Origin: Leptobacterium sp964389205
GTDB taxonomy: Bacteria > Bacteroidota > Bacteroidia > Flavobacteriales > Flavobacteriaceae
Assembly (NCBI GenBank): GCA_964389205.1
Contig: CAYMDH010000013.1
Span: 1 to 64,000 of the forward strand
Reading direction: 5' to 3'
Length of the DNA: 64,000 nucleotides
Shown: piece by piece, positions 43,881 through 53,204 of the stretch
How the letters are laid out: each line of letters begins with the position of its first letter
Position numbering within the stretch: position 1 is the stretch's first letter
Translations under genes and position numbers: made by a program
The notes under the pieces: generated by a model
What the model saw: only the letters and a program-made list of their open reading frames with translations
Databases searched by the model: none
Told to the model about the DNA's origin: nothing

Positions 43881-45449
43881 TTATATTAAAGGTAACTTTA
43901 TATAAAAGGTACTTCCTTTATCTTTTTCGCTTTCTGCGTAAACCTCCCCTTGGAGATCTTCTATTATTTTCTTCACATATGCCAGTCCTAAACCATGCCC
44001 TTTGACATTATGTATATTTCCTGTATGCTCTCTATAAAATTTCTCGAAAATTCTTTTCAATACTATTTTACTCATTCCAGCACCCTGATCTTTTATTTTA
44101 ATAATAATACTGTTTTTAACTACTTCAGTATAAACATCAATTTTAGGTGCTTCTGGTGAATATTTAATTGCATTATCTAAAATATTTACAAGAACATTTG
44201 TAAAATGCATCTCATTTGCCAATATTTCACTATGAGTTGCATCTAGATGCGTATTGATGTAACCCCCTCTATTTTCTATAATTAAGGACACATGCAATAC
44301 TGCTTCATCTATTCTGTCGTGAACATCTACCCTATCCTTACTTATATCTAATTGATTTTTTTCAAGTTTAGATATTCTAAGTACATTTTCAACTTGCGCA
44401 TGCATGCGTTTATTCTCTTCCCGTATCATTTGAAGATACCGTTTAACTTTTTCTGGATCTTCAATAGTTTTTGGGTTTTTGATAGCATCTAATGCCAAAT
44501 TTATTGTAGCAATCGGAGTTTTAAACTCATGCGTCATGTTATTAATAAAATCTGTTTTAATCTCAGATATTTGTTTTTGACGAATAAGTTGATAAAGAGC
44601 ACTGGAATATGCTATAATAATGATTAACGTTAACAAAGCAGATAACAATGCCATTGTAATAATAGATGAAATCAAAAACTTTTTCTTTTTAGGAAAGCTT
44701 ACTAAAAGATCATAATCACTTTTTCCTTCATTATCGATAAATAATGAAGTCATATATCGTGTTGATTTATTAGCACTAAAACCTATAGATCTTACCTTTG
44801 TTGCCAACCCCTTGCTATAAACACCGTATTCAAAATTGATATCTATATTCCTATCTTCAAACTCTCGTTGTAAAAGCAATTCTATTTCTCTAGTGTTTAT
44901 TCGTTTATGAATAGGAAATCGCTTGGAAATATCTCGATAAGATGCGCTGTAAAAAGCTCTTTGCACCTCGTCCATTTCTCCTACTTTTTTAATCAATTGT
45001 GATTGATTAAGTTTTCGTTTATCTAAATCTAATCCATCTGAAATTATTTTAGATTCACGTGAACTTATTAATCGTTTTAAATTAATACTATCAAGTCCAT
45101 TTTCAAAGAACGCTGAAGAAAATCCGTAATCTTCTTGTAATATACCATGAGAATAAATAAACTTTTGGTTATCCCCAAGATCTGATTCAAATACAAATAG
45201 TTTTGCGATTTCAGATTCATTTGGATTTTTAATACTGTCTATTTCACTTACAACAACTTCAAAGAATTCTTTTAATTCTCGTCGTTGAATTTCATTAGAT
45301 ACGGATTTCAATCCTTGATTGATACTTACCGAAAATTGCTCATCTTTGTTTTCTATAGTAGTTTTAATCCAATATCCTTGAACGAAAATAATTCCGATTA
45401 ACGATAAGCTCATTAAAACCACTAAGGAAACGAATAATCTCTTACTCAT
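43881..45449 (-). CDS. sensor histidine kinase (RprX-like)
   Basis: A 522-aa membrane kinase. The first transmembrane segment is at residues about 5-25, followed by a roughly 230-residue periplasmic sensor region, the second segment at about 258-282, then HisKA with phosphorylated His307 in FINNMTHEFKTPIATI. HATPase motifs are NILDNAIKYSPE (N box), DQGAGM (G1), FEKFYRE and GHGLGLAYVKKI (G2). It pairs with the response regulator next to it. The sensor region is not recognised as a known ligand-binding domain. Confidence 0.92.
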   Translation of the reverse strand: MSKRLFVSLVVLMSLSLIGIIFVQGYWIKTTIENKDEQFSVSINQGLKSVSNEIQRRELKEFFEVVVSEIDSIKNPNESEIAKLFVFESDLGDNQKFIYSHGILQEDYGFSSAFFENGLDSINLKRLISSRESKIISDGLDLDKRKLNQSQLIKKVGEMDEVQRAFYSASYRDISKRFPIHKRINTREIELLLQREFEDRNIDINFEYGVYSKGLATKVRSIGFSANKSTRYMTSLFIDNEGKSDYDLLVSFPKKKKFLISSIITMALLSALLTLIIIIAYSSALYQLIRQKQISEIKTDFINNMTHEFKTPIATINLALDAIKNPKTIEDPEKVKRYLQMIREENKRMHAQVENVLRISKLEKNQLDISKDRVDVHDRIDEAVLHVSLIIENRGGYINTHLDATHSEILANEMHFTNVLVNILDNAIKYSPEAPKIDVYTEVVKNSIIIKIKDQGAGMSKIVLKRIFEKFYREHTGNIHNVKGHGLGLAYVKKIIEDLQGEVYAESEKDKGSTFYIKLPLI

Positions 45450-45527
45450 TAGCCCAAAATTAAACTTTTCACTTTGCTTTTTATTTGCATTTAACCTAAC
45501 CTTAACAAAAATGTTAAAATTCTATTC

Positions 45528-46112
45528 TTATTCATTTTTTTTTAGTAATTCATTATGAGTTTTTTCAACAATTTCTTGAGATTTTATTAAATTATCATTG
45601 TTTATAACATAATCTGAAAGTGCTATTTTTTCTTCATCAGTCCATTGATGCTGTATTCTGGCTATAATATCTTCGCGTTTTTTTTGATCTCTTTTCATCA
45701 CTCTTTCAATACGAACTTCTAGAGGGGCTGTTACTGTAATAATAGCATCACAATCTTTATAAGTATCATTTTCAAATAGAATAGCAGCTTCTTTTATAAC
45801 GTAGGAGCTTTTTGTTTTATGATACCATTTTTTAAAATGATCTTTTACTTCTGGATGCACAATAGCATTTAGTTTTTGAAGTAATGCTTTATTATTAAAA
45901 ACTTTTTCTGCTGTATAAACCGTATTTAAAGTTTCATTATCATAAGCCTTTTCACCTAAAAGTTTTATTATTTTATTTCGTATTTTTTTTGAAGAATTCA
46001 TTAATTTTTTAGCTTCAGTATCTGCTATATAAACAGGTACATCAAGCTCACTAAACATTTTAGCTATCGTAGTTTTTCCACTACCTATACCCCCTGTGAG
46101 CCCTACTATCAT
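45528..46112 (-). CDS. coaE: dephospho-CoA kinase
   Basis: A 194-aa P-loop kinase catalysing the last step of coenzyme A synthesis, phosphorylating the 3' hydroxyl of dephospho-CoA. It has the Walker A GLTGGIGSGKTT at the start, VYIADTEAKKL, IVHPEVKDHFKKW and VIKEAAILFE, all family typical. It starts within the last four bases of the upstream YbbR gene, so the two are co-translated. Confidence 0.96.
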   Translation of the reverse strand: MIVGLTGGIGSGKTTIAKMFSELDVPVYIADTEAKKLMNSSKKIRNKIIKLLGEKAYDNETLNTVYTAEKVFNNKALLQKLNAIVHPEVKDHFKKWYHKTKSSYVIKEAAILFENDTYKDCDAIITVTAPLEVRIERVMKRDQKKREDIIARIQHQWTDEEKIALSDYVINNDNLIKSQEIVEKTHNELLKKNE

Positions 46113-47071
46113 TCTCTGTTAATTAAATATTCTACTTTCTTTTCTTGCAAACTAATTTCTTTAATAGCCACAGGTTTATGTAAAACTTCAGGAATTAAAT
46201 AATTTGAGGATGCATTTCCTTTATTAAAATCGCAAACAATTGTAAAATCTTCTGCATTAATATTTTTAATGTCTTCAATAGACGCTTTGCAGAGTACTTC
46301 TACTTCTCTTGGAAAAATACGAATAACCACTTCAGGAGGTACATTTATTATTCGTATTGGAACTTTTATCAATCGCTCTGAAAAACGTTCTACTCTAGCC
46401 TTTATCTGTACTTTTTTAGTACTAAAGTCTAAATTTTTTAATGCTTCCGGAATTATCAGAAGAGCGCTTATATCTATATTTTCTTGAATATCATTCAATA
46501 CTACTTTTTTTGTTTTAATTGCTGTTAAAGAATCTACTGTATCTTCTGGGCCCCAAACTGTAAGTGAAGCCGGAATAATCGCTATACTATCATAAAGTTC
46601 AAAATCTTTCTGAAAATCTAAGCTCAATTGCGAAATAATAGGAATCACTCTTTTTATATTAATTCCAAAATTCAAAAAGAGAGTGTCTTTTTTTAATTGA
46701 TGAAGGCTACTGTTTTTTTTAAGCTGTTTTTTAATAGCAGCCTCTAAATAGCTATGAGAAAAGTAACTTTTATTTCCCTTTTTATTCATTTTAGAGGCAT
46801 CTAATGCCATATTTCTAACAAATAAACGATAGTTTAAAATTTCAAAACCTTGCATTCTGACAGAGGTCTTAAGATTTGTTGGCGGATTACCAAGTAGTAC
46901 TTTATCTTTAGGAATATTGACATAATCAATATTAAAACTAATAACGCCTTCATATGTATCTGAAAATTTTATAAGCACCCAAAGAATACATGAGAATGCA
47001 ATAGAAAGTGTAAAAACTACTGCTTTCTTCTGCTTAAATAGGTTCTTTATATATGTAATAATACGTTTCAT
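46109..47071 (-). CDS. YbbR domain protein (CdaR-like)
   Basis: A 320-aa protein with one N-terminal membrane anchor (residues about 15-33, AVVFTLSIAFSCILWVLIKF). A tandem of YbbR-like beta domains follows, outside the membrane. Family members (CdaR) regulate the diadenylate cyclase CdaA in Firmicutes; whether this copy does so is not shown. The gene overlaps coaE by 4 bases and follows the glycosyltransferase by 3. Confidence 0.8.
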   Translation of the reverse strand: MKRIITYIKNLFKQKKAVVFTLSIAFSCILWVLIKFSDTYEGVISFNIDYVNIPKDKVLLGNPPTNLKTSVRMQGFEILNYRLFVRNMALDASKMNKKGNKSYFSHSYLEAAIKKQLKKNSSLHQLKKDTLFLNFGINIKRVIPIISQLSLDFQKDFELYDSIAIIPASLTVWGPEDTVDSLTAIKTKKVVLNDIQENIDISALLIIPEALKNLDFSTKKVQIKARVERFSERLIKVPIRIINVPPEVVIRIFPREVEVLCKASIEDIKNINAEDFTIVCDFNKGNASSNYLIPEVLHKPVAIKEISLQEKKVEYLINRE

Positions 47072-47074
47072 TTT

Positions 47075-48076
47075 TTAATCAAAAAATAACTCTGGTAGTA
47101 CTACTTGAGGCTTTTCTTTTTTCAATTTAAGCAAAAAAAATGATCTTAAAAAACCATAACCATAACCATAAAATTGAATGAGCACTGCAAACATTGATAA
47201 AAAAGCTATTAAAATTTTTCTATCCGTTATTAATGAACCTATAAAAAGTGCCAAGAAATAAATTCCATATAATACCAGCGGTACCATTGAAAAGAAAAGT
47301 GCTGCTATTAATGCTACTATAAACCCGATAGAAAAAATACTGGGAAACCAATAGGTGATTTTTTTAGTATGTGGATGCCAATGATTTAATACAGGACGGG
47401 CTAGTCCAAATTTATGAACTTGTTTATAAAACTTTTTCCAAGAAATACGTCTTTTATGATATACATATGCTTTTTCTATGAATGCCGTATTAAAACCTGC
47501 ATTCCAGATCCTAATAGTAAGATCCGGATCTTCACCTGGGTGAATCTTTCCAAATCCATTAGTAATTTCAAAAACTTTTTTAGAGAGGCCCATATTAAAG
47601 CTTCTAGGTTGAAACTTATCAATGGCCTTTTTGTGCCCTCTAATTCCTCCTGTTGTTAAGAAAGATGTCATCACATAACTAATGGCTTTTTGGATATCTG
47701 TAAAAGATTCATGAGACGCATCTGGTCCTCCAAAACAATCAACGTATGTATTATTTAAAAAATCATCAATTTCAAACAAATATTCTGGAGGTAATATACA
47801 ATCAGAATCTAAAATGATAAAATAGTTTCCTTTCGCTCTTTTCATACCATAATTTCTAGAATCTCCAGGTCCTGAGTTTTCTTTAAAATAATATGATATC
47901 TCTAATTGCTTTTGAAACTTTTCAACAAGCTGTTTCGATGTTATGGTACTTCCATCCTCTACAATAACAATCTCATATTGTTTTTCTAGAGTTTGCATTG
48001 TTAAACTACTCAATAACTCTTCAATTTCATCTGGCCTATTATAGACAGGTATAATTATTGAATACGTTAATTCCAT
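47075..48076 (-). CDS. glycosyltransferase family 2 membrane protein
   Basis: A 333-aa GT2 enzyme started at ATG 48076 (MELTYSIIIPVYNRPDEIEELL); the earlier TTG adds 11 doubtful residues. GT-A features are the SIIIPVYNRP nucleotide-binding strand, IVIVEDGST, and the metal-binding DSD in FIILDSDCILPPEY. GGPDAS and GEDPDLTIRI (ED motif) complete the catalytic region. Two to three membrane helices are found near the C terminus. It probably transfers a sugar to a lipid or surface polysaccharide; the acceptor is unknown. Confidence 0.88.
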   Translation of the reverse strand: MELTYSIIIPVYNRPDEIEELLSSLTMQTLEKQYEIVIVEDGSTITSKQLVEKFQKQLEISYYFKENSGPGDSRNYGMKRAKGNYFIILDSDCILPPEYLFEIDDFLNNTYVDCFGGPDASHESFTDIQKAISYVMTSFLTTGGIRGHKKAIDKFQPRSFNMGLSKKVFEITNGFGKIHPGEDPDLTIRIWNAGFNTAFIEKAYVYHKRRISWKKFYKQVHKFGLARPVLNHWHPHTKKITYWFPSIFSIGFIVALIAALFFSMVPLVLYGIYFLALFIGSLITDRKILIAFLSMFAVLIQFYGYGYGFLRSFFLLKLKKEKPQVVLPELFFD

Positions 48077-48134
48077 GTATTTAATATTTCTATATAATCT
48101 AAAGCACAAATGTAATTAAAACAGAAACAGAAAA

Positions 48135-48150
48135 GCCACCCAAAGGTGGC
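48135..48150 (-). terminator. intrinsic terminator of fabI
   Basis: The GCCACC/GGTGGC stem (48135-48140 and 48145-48150) has a 4-base loop. On the minus strand it is followed by a T-rich tract, just after the fabI stop at 48176. Confidence 0.75.
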
Positions 48151-48175
48151 CTTTCGAATTGTTTTTTTAGTTCTT

Positions 48176-48988
48176 TTATTCAGAAAATGCATCTATTACT
48201 TCATTACTTACTCCAGTGTTGGAGAAACCTCCGTCATGAAATAAGTTTTGCATTGTTACCTTTTTAGTAAGGTCTGAAAATAGAGAAACTGTATAATTTG
48301 CACAATCATCTGCTGTTGCGTTTCCTAAAGGAGACATTTTCTCTGCATACGCTATAAAACCTCCAAATCCTTTTACACCTTGTCCTGCTGTAGTTGGTGT
48401 TGGTGATTGAGAAATGGTATTTACTCTTACTTTTTTATCTTTTCCAAAGAAATACCCAAAACTCCTTGCTATAGATTCAAGATATGCTTTATTATCTGCC
48501 ATATCATTATAATCTGGAAATGTTCTTTGTGCTGCCATATAGGTAAGTGCTACTACACTACCCCATTGGTTCATAGCATCTGCCTTGTATAGTGTTTGCA
48601 TTACTTTATGAAATGATACCGCAGATACATCCCAACCCTTTGTTGTGAAATCATATTTTTGATCTGTATATGCACGTCCTTTTCTAACATTTACAGACAT
48701 TCCAATAGAATGAAGAACAAAGTCTATTTTTCCTCCTAATATTTCCATAGATTTTTCTATAAGGTTTTGTAAATCTTCTAGATTCGTTGCATCTGCTGGA
48801 ATTATTTCAGACCCGGTTTTTTCTGCTAAAACTTTTATTTGTCCCATACGCATTGCTATCGGTGCATTAGTAAGCACAAAGGTTCCTCCTTCTTCGTGAA
48901 CGCGTTCTGCAGTTTTCCAAGCTATTGAATTCTCATCAAGTGCTCCAAAAATAATTCCTCTTTTACCTTTCAATAAATTATATGACAT
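48176..48988 (-). CDS. fabI: enoyl-ACP reductase (SDR type)
   Basis: A 270-aa enoyl-acyl-carrier-protein reductase that performs the last step of each fatty-acid elongation cycle. It carries the FabI version of the Rossmann motif (GIIFGALDENSIAWKTA), the SIGMS strand, and the catalytic pair Y-x6-K in YMAAQRTFPDYNDMADNKAYLESIAR, where the Tyr-Lys arrangement of FabI is shifted by extra residues. Loop TAGQGVKGFGGF is also typical. It has its own -7 element and terminator. Confidence 0.95.
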   Translation of the reverse strand: MSYNLLKGKRGIIFGALDENSIAWKTAERVHEEGGTFVLTNAPIAMRMGQIKVLAEKTGSEIIPADATNLEDLQNLIEKSMEILGGKIDFVLHSIGMSVNVRKGRAYTDQKYDFTTKGWDVSAVSFHKVMQTLYKADAMNQWGSVVALTYMAAQRTFPDYNDMADNKAYLESIARSFGYFFGKDKKVRVNTISQSPTPTTAGQGVKGFGGFIAYAEKMSPLGNATADDCANYTVSLFSDLTKKVTMQNLFHDGGFSNTGVSNEVIDAFSE

Positions 48989-49030
48989 AGTTATAATTTT
49001 TACTACTTTTTTGGATTTTCAAATTGATTT

Positions 49031-49038
49031 CAAAGATA
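49031..49038 (-). promoter_or_regulatory. -7 element of fabI
   Basis: On the minus strand this reads TATCTTTG, an exact TAnnTTTG match, 43 bases before the fabI ATG. It lies in the gap after recN. The -33 region is weak. Confidence 0.4.
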
Positions 49039-49048
49039 TTAAAATTGT

Positions 49049-50701
49049 TCAATTAAGAAGTTCTTTTGCATGTGCTAATGCAGAAACACTTATTTCTTTT
49101 CCTCCTAACATTTCTGCAAGTTCTATAGTGCGTTCTTCAATGTCTAATTCTCTCATCTTCGTTACTGTAATTTCATTAACATCTTCTTTAAAAACTTTAA
49201 AATGGCTATTTCCTTTAGCCGCAACTTGTGGGAGATGTGTTATAGTGAATACTTGCATATGTTTACTCATTATACTCATTATGTCACCCATTTTATTTGA
49301 AATTTCACCAGATATACCTGTGTCTATTTCGTCAAACATAATTGTTGGTAATTGCATATGCTTGGCTAAAAGAGCCTTAATAACTAACATAATCCTTGAT
49401 AGTTCTCCTCCAGATGCAACTTTTTTTAATTCTCCAAAACCAGTTCCTTTGTTGGCAGAAAATAGAAATTGTAATTCGTCTTTTCCGTTTGATAAATAAG
49501 AAGTTGTTTTATTTAATTGAATATTAAATCGAGCATTAGGCATTCCTAAATCTAATAAAGATTTTTCTAATGACTCAATAAGATTAGGAATTGCTTTTTC
49601 TCTATTAGATCTAATCATAATCGCTATGCCATCTAATTCATTTTCAAAAGATATTATCTGTGATTGTAATTTTTTAATATCTGATTCTAAGTTTTCTGTA
49701 GTAGCTACTTTTTGTTCTAAAGTATTTCTTATTTCTATAAGTTCTTCAACACCTAAAGCATTGTGTTTCTTTTGAAGGTTGTACAACTGTTGCAATTGCA
49801 TATTCACTTCTTCTAAAAGTTTAGGATCTAAATCTAATTGTTCTTCTTGATGATGTACTTCACTACTAATATCATCTAGTTCTATTGTTAATGAGTTTAT
49901 TCTAGATAATAAATCTTCATACTGAGATCCATAACCAGCTAATTTTTGATACGTATTTTTTAATTCGTTTAAATTAGATAGCAACCCTAATTTTTCTTCC
50001 GTTAGCAATTGATTAGAAAAATTTAGTTTCTCTTTTATTTCTTCTACATTATTAAGCTTTTCATAAGAAGTTTCTAGTTCTTCAATAATACCTATCTCTA
50101 GTTTTATTTCTTGAAGTTCTTTTAATAAGAAAGAATTATAATCATGTTCTTTATCTGCGTCAGATTGAAAGTTTTCTAATTCTTGAAGTTGTTTTTTTAT
50201 TGTTAAGTACGCTGCTAATTTTGTTTTATATGCATTTAAGTGAGATTCATTTTTTGAAACTGCATCAATAATTTTGAATTGAAAATTATTTTCTGTTAGT
50301 TGAAGCGTTTGATGTTGTGAATGCACATCAATTAATTGTACTCCTAGAGCGCCTAAAATATCTAAATTTACAGGAGTATCATTTATAAAAGCTCTAGATT
50401 TTCCACTAGGAAGAATTTCTCTTCTTATAATTGTCTTTTCTTCATAATCTATATCTGCTTTTGAAAAAAAAGATTTTAATTTATATTTTTCTATAGAAAA
50501 TTCTGCTTCTATAATACATTTTTCTTCTTTATTCTTTAAACTATTAAGGTCTGCCCTTTTTCCTAATATTAGTGACAAACCACCAAGTAATATTGATTTT
50601 CCAGCACCAGTTTCTCCTGTAATGATAGTAAGTTTTCCATCAAAATTTACATGAAGACGATCAATAAGAGCATAATTAATTATGGAAAGTGATGTTAGCA
50701 A
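49049..50701 (-). CDS. recN: DNA repair protein RecN
   Basis: A 550-aa SMC-like ATPase for double-strand break repair. The N-terminal Walker A (IITGETGAGKSILLGGLSLILGKRAD), long coiled-coil arms (residues about 160-370), signature ASGGELSRIMLVIKAL, and Walker B MFDEIDTGISG are all present. The C-terminal ends with VSALAHAKELL. The start is TTG 50701, because no ATG is available in frame at the family's usual beginning (LTSLSIINYALIDRLH). It is preceded by porD. Confidence 0.95.
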   Translation of the reverse strand: MLTSLSIINYALIDRLHVNFDGKLTIITGETGAGKSILLGGLSLILGKRADLNSLKNKEEKCIIEAEFSIEKYKLKSFFSKADIDYEEKTIIRREILPSGKSRAFINDTPVNLDILGALGVQLIDVHSQHQTLQLTENNFQFKIIDAVSKNESHLNAYKTKLAAYLTIKKQLQELENFQSDADKEHDYNSFLLKELQEIKLEIGIIEELETSYEKLNNVEEIKEKLNFSNQLLTEEKLGLLSNLNELKNTYQKLAGYGSQYEDLLSRINSLTIELDDISSEVHHQEEQLDLDPKLLEEVNMQLQQLYNLQKKHNALGVEELIEIRNTLEQKVATTENLESDIKKLQSQIISFENELDGIAIMIRSNREKAIPNLIESLEKSLLDLGMPNARFNIQLNKTTSYLSNGKDELQFLFSANKGTGFGELKKVASGGELSRIMLVIKALLAKHMQLPTIMFDEIDTGISGEISNKMGDIMSIMSKHMQVFTITHLPQVAAKGNSHFKVFKEDVNEITVTKMRELDIEERTIELAEMLGGKEISVSALAHAKELLN

Positions 50702-50723
50702 CGTTTTCTCATTTTAATGATGT

Positions 50724-50731
50724 CAAATATA
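50724..50731 (-). promoter_or_regulatory. -7 element of recN
   Basis: On the minus strand this reads TATATTTG (TAnnTTTG), about 22 bases before the TTG start codon of recN, so recN may be transcribed independently of porD. No clear -33 TTG was seen. Confidence 0.4.
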
Positions 50732-50759
50732 AACGATATTTGACTGGCAGAAAACTTTG

Positions 50760-51653
50760 TTAATATTTTATTTTACTCCATGTATTCGCATAGAAAGGAG
50801 CCACCCTATTAAGTGAGTTTTTAAGGCTTATGATATCTACTTTAGGTCCATCTGAAAAAACACTTAGAATTTCTTCAGATTTAGCATCGAAGAAAGTTTG
50901 CAGCAAAAATGAGTTGGGCCTTCTTTTTACCAAAGTTTCAAACATTCTCATACTACTAGCTATAGATTGTTTTCCTAAAGAGGCATTATCTATCATGACA
51001 TCTAAACCTAGCCTATGATAATTATACATAGCTGTTCTATACTCTTTAAATGTATTTGATAATAAGTTATCTATTAATTCAAAACGAGTTCTATTACCAT
51101 CTGCTTGTTGCCAGCCAATAAAACCGCTACCCTGTGCCAAATTCACTACCTGTCTAGCTTTTTGAAAATATTCGGTACCGCCATTTTTTGAAAAAGTATC
51201 TGCATCTATCCCAAGGATAATATTGACATAAAATGTTATAACTCCTATTAAGTTTGACTCAAATGAGTTTCGATTGTAAAAGAGTGGTTCAAATTCTACA
51301 TATTCAAAATTAAATTGACGATCGTTATGGTTAAAAACGGGAGTCTCATATGAAGAACCATATGTTGGTCTACTAGATTGTACCTGTATTGTTCCTGAAA
51401 AACTATTATTAGAATCAAAAGAATTAATTGTAAGTAGCATGCTACAATTAATCTTTTCTTGCGGGCCGTATACTTTATTGGTCCACTTTGTTTTATTTAT
51501 ATAATCGTTTAGCGCTCTTTCTAATGTTTTAAATACTTGCTTGCTGGTTTGATCTATTTGTTGCGTATTAATAGAAACTATACAGTTTAACTCCTGTGAT
51601 GAAGTAATCACTGTAAAAAAAATCATCAATAAGAGCACAAACTTTTTAAACAT
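50760..51653 (-). CDS. porD: type IX secretion system protein PorD (DUF4835)
   Basis: A 297-aa exported protein with a signal peptide (residues about 1-19). It is recognised as DUF4835/PorD by the opening ELNCIVSINTQQIDQTSKQVFKTLERALNDYINKTKW, the central 'SRPTYGSSYETPVFNHNDRQFNFEYVEFEPLFYN' region and the GIDADTFS segment. PorD is required for T9SS function in Porphyromonas, though its precise role is unclear. It overlaps coaBC by 8 bases, so T9SS biogenesis and CoA synthesis share a transcript here. Confidence 0.88.
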   Translation of the reverse strand: MFKKFVLLLMIFFTVITSSQELNCIVSINTQQIDQTSKQVFKTLERALNDYINKTKWTNKVYGPQEKINCSMLLTINSFDSNNSFSGTIQVQSSRPTYGSSYETPVFNHNDRQFNFEYVEFEPLFYNRNSFESNLIGVITFYVNIILGIDADTFSKNGGTEYFQKARQVVNLAQGSGFIGWQQADGNRTRFELIDNLLSNTFKEYRTAMYNYHRLGLDVMIDNASLGKQSIASSMRMFETLVKRRPNSFLLQTFFDAKSEEILSVFSDGPKVDIISLKNSLNRVAPFYANTWSKIKY

Positions 51654-52857
51654 CTATACGTTTTAATATTTCATCAAAGATATCTTTTGCTACATCTTCT
51701 TTGGGTTTTAATCCAAATGAATTCATATTCAATTCACTATCTATAAAAGTGATTTTATTTGTTGGTTTTCCAAAACCTGCACCTTCATCATTTAGAGAAT
51801 TTAAAACAATTGCATCTAAATTCTTTTTGTGAAGCTTTTTCTTTGCATTCTCTATTTCATCATTTGTTTCTAATGCAAAACCTACTAAAAATTGAGTTTT
51901 CTTTATTTTTCCTATAGATGCTAAAATATCTTTTGTTGGTTCTAACTCTATAGTTAACGCTGCATCTTTCTTTTTTATTTTTTCAGTAACAACATTTTTT
52001 GGTTTGTAATCTGCAACAGCAGCAGATAATATGGCAATATCTGTGGTGTCATATTCTTCGTGAACCGCATTATACATATCTTGAGCACTTACAACACTCT
52101 TTATTGTTATCAAAGAATTTTGAGTGTTAAAGTTTGTAGGCCCAGTTACTAAAATGACCTTGGCACCATGATTAGCAGCTGTTTTCGCTAATTCAAAACC
52201 CATTCTTCCTGTAGAATGATTTCCAATAAAACGTACTGGATCTATAGCTTCATAAGTTGGTCCGGCTGTGATCAAAACTTTTTTCCCTTTTAGAGGTAGC
52301 TTGTTTATGATATCTTTTTCAATATAAGTAACAATATCTTCTGGTTCTGCCATTCTTCCTTCTCCTACCAAACCACTGGCTAATTCTCCATGAGCAGCTG
52401 GAATCATAATATTCCCATAGTTTTTTAAGGTCTCAAATGATTTAACGGTAGAACTGTGCTTGTACATATCTAAATCCATAGCAGGAGCAAAATATACAGG
52501 GCATTTTGCTGATAAATAAACAGCTAACAGAAAATTATCGCATACACCATTAGCCATTTTAGACAAAGTATTAGCTGTTGCAGGAGCAATCACCATGATG
52601 TCTGCCCATAACCCCAAATCAACATGATTGTTCCAAACAGCACTTTCATTTTCGTCTTCTGTAAAAGCCGAAAGAACTGGGTTTTTAGAAAGTGTAGATA
52701 GTGTAAGAGGAGTAATAAAATCTTTTGCATTATCAGTCATTACAACTTTTACATTGGCACCCGCTTTTACAAAGTGTCTAACTAAAAAAGCGGTTTTATA
52801 TGCAGCTATTCCTCCTGTTATTCCTAACAGAATATTTTTACCGCTTAATATGGACAT
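51646..52857 (-). CDS. coaBC: bifunctional phosphopantothenoylcysteine decarboxylase / phosphopantothenate-cysteine ligase
   Basis: A 403-aa fusion that makes 4'-phosphopantetheine precursors in CoA synthesis. The N-terminal flavoprotein decarboxylase (CoaC) shows GITGGIAAYKTAFLVRHF, NHVDLGLWAD with the catalytic His, and PAMDLDMY. The C-terminal ligase (CoaB) shows KKVLITAGPTYEAIDPVRFIGNHSTGRMG, AAVADYKP, and ELEPTKDILASIG. It overlaps porD at its end and follows rpoZ by 6 bases. Confidence 0.96.
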   Translation of the reverse strand: MSILSGKNILLGITGGIAAYKTAFLVRHFVKAGANVKVVMTDNAKDFITPLTLSTLSKNPVLSAFTEDENESAVWNNHVDLGLWADIMVIAPATANTLSKMANGVCDNFLLAVYLSAKCPVYFAPAMDLDMYKHSSTVKSFETLKNYGNIMIPAAHGELASGLVGEGRMAEPEDIVTYIEKDIINKLPLKGKKVLITAGPTYEAIDPVRFIGNHSTGRMGFELAKTAANHGAKVILVTGPTNFNTQNSLITIKSVVSAQDMYNAVHEEYDTTDIAILSAAVADYKPKNVVTEKIKKKDAALTIELEPTKDILASIGKIKKTQFLVGFALETNDEIENAKKKLHKKNLDAIVLNSLNDEGAGFGKPTNKITFIDSELNMNSFGLKPKEDVAKDIFDEILKRIDV

Positions 52858-52863
52858 AAAAAA

Positions 52864-53184
52864 CTATTTTTCTGTATTCCTATGATAAATTTTTCCTTCT
52901 AACCATTCTTGGATGGCTATTGCATGAGGTTTTGGTAATTTCTCATAGAATTTAGATACTTCTATTTGTTCTTTATTCTCGAAAATCTCTTCCAAGCTAT
53001 CAGTATAGGTAGCAAACTCTTCTAATTTTTCAATGAGTTCTTTTTTTATCTCTGAATTAATTTGATTTGCTCTCTTAGCAACTACAGAGATAGCTTCGTA
53101 GATGTTTTCTGTTGGCGCATCAAATTTATTTTTATCAACTGTAACTGTTGAAACTGGTGCTTCTGTTTCTCTTAAATCACTCAT
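52864..53184 (-). CDS. rpoZ: RNA polymerase omega subunit (Bacteroidota type)
   Basis: A 106-aa protein of the Bacteroidota omega-subunit type. The central helix IYEAISVVAKRANQINSEIKKELIEKLEEF holds the omega RAxQI/RANQI core. The position directly before coaBC and after bamD mirrors the usual gene order of this phylum (elsewhere rpoZ is next to gmk). It stabilises beta' in RNA polymerase. The N- and C-terminal extensions are acidic or divergent. Confidence 0.85.
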   Translation of the reverse strand: MSDLRETEAPVSTVTVDKNKFDAPTENIYEAISVVAKRANQINSEIKKELIEKLEEFATYTDSLEEIFENKEQIEVSKFYEKLPKPHAIAIQEWLEGKIYHRNTEK

Positions 53185-53204
53185 ATTCTTATAGAATAAT
53201 ATTA

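Noticed and set aside
45488..45516. TTAAC-N-GTTAA inverted repeat near the start of the sensor kinase gene
   Set aside because: The arms are only five bases and AT-rich, so it is too weak to propose as an operator.
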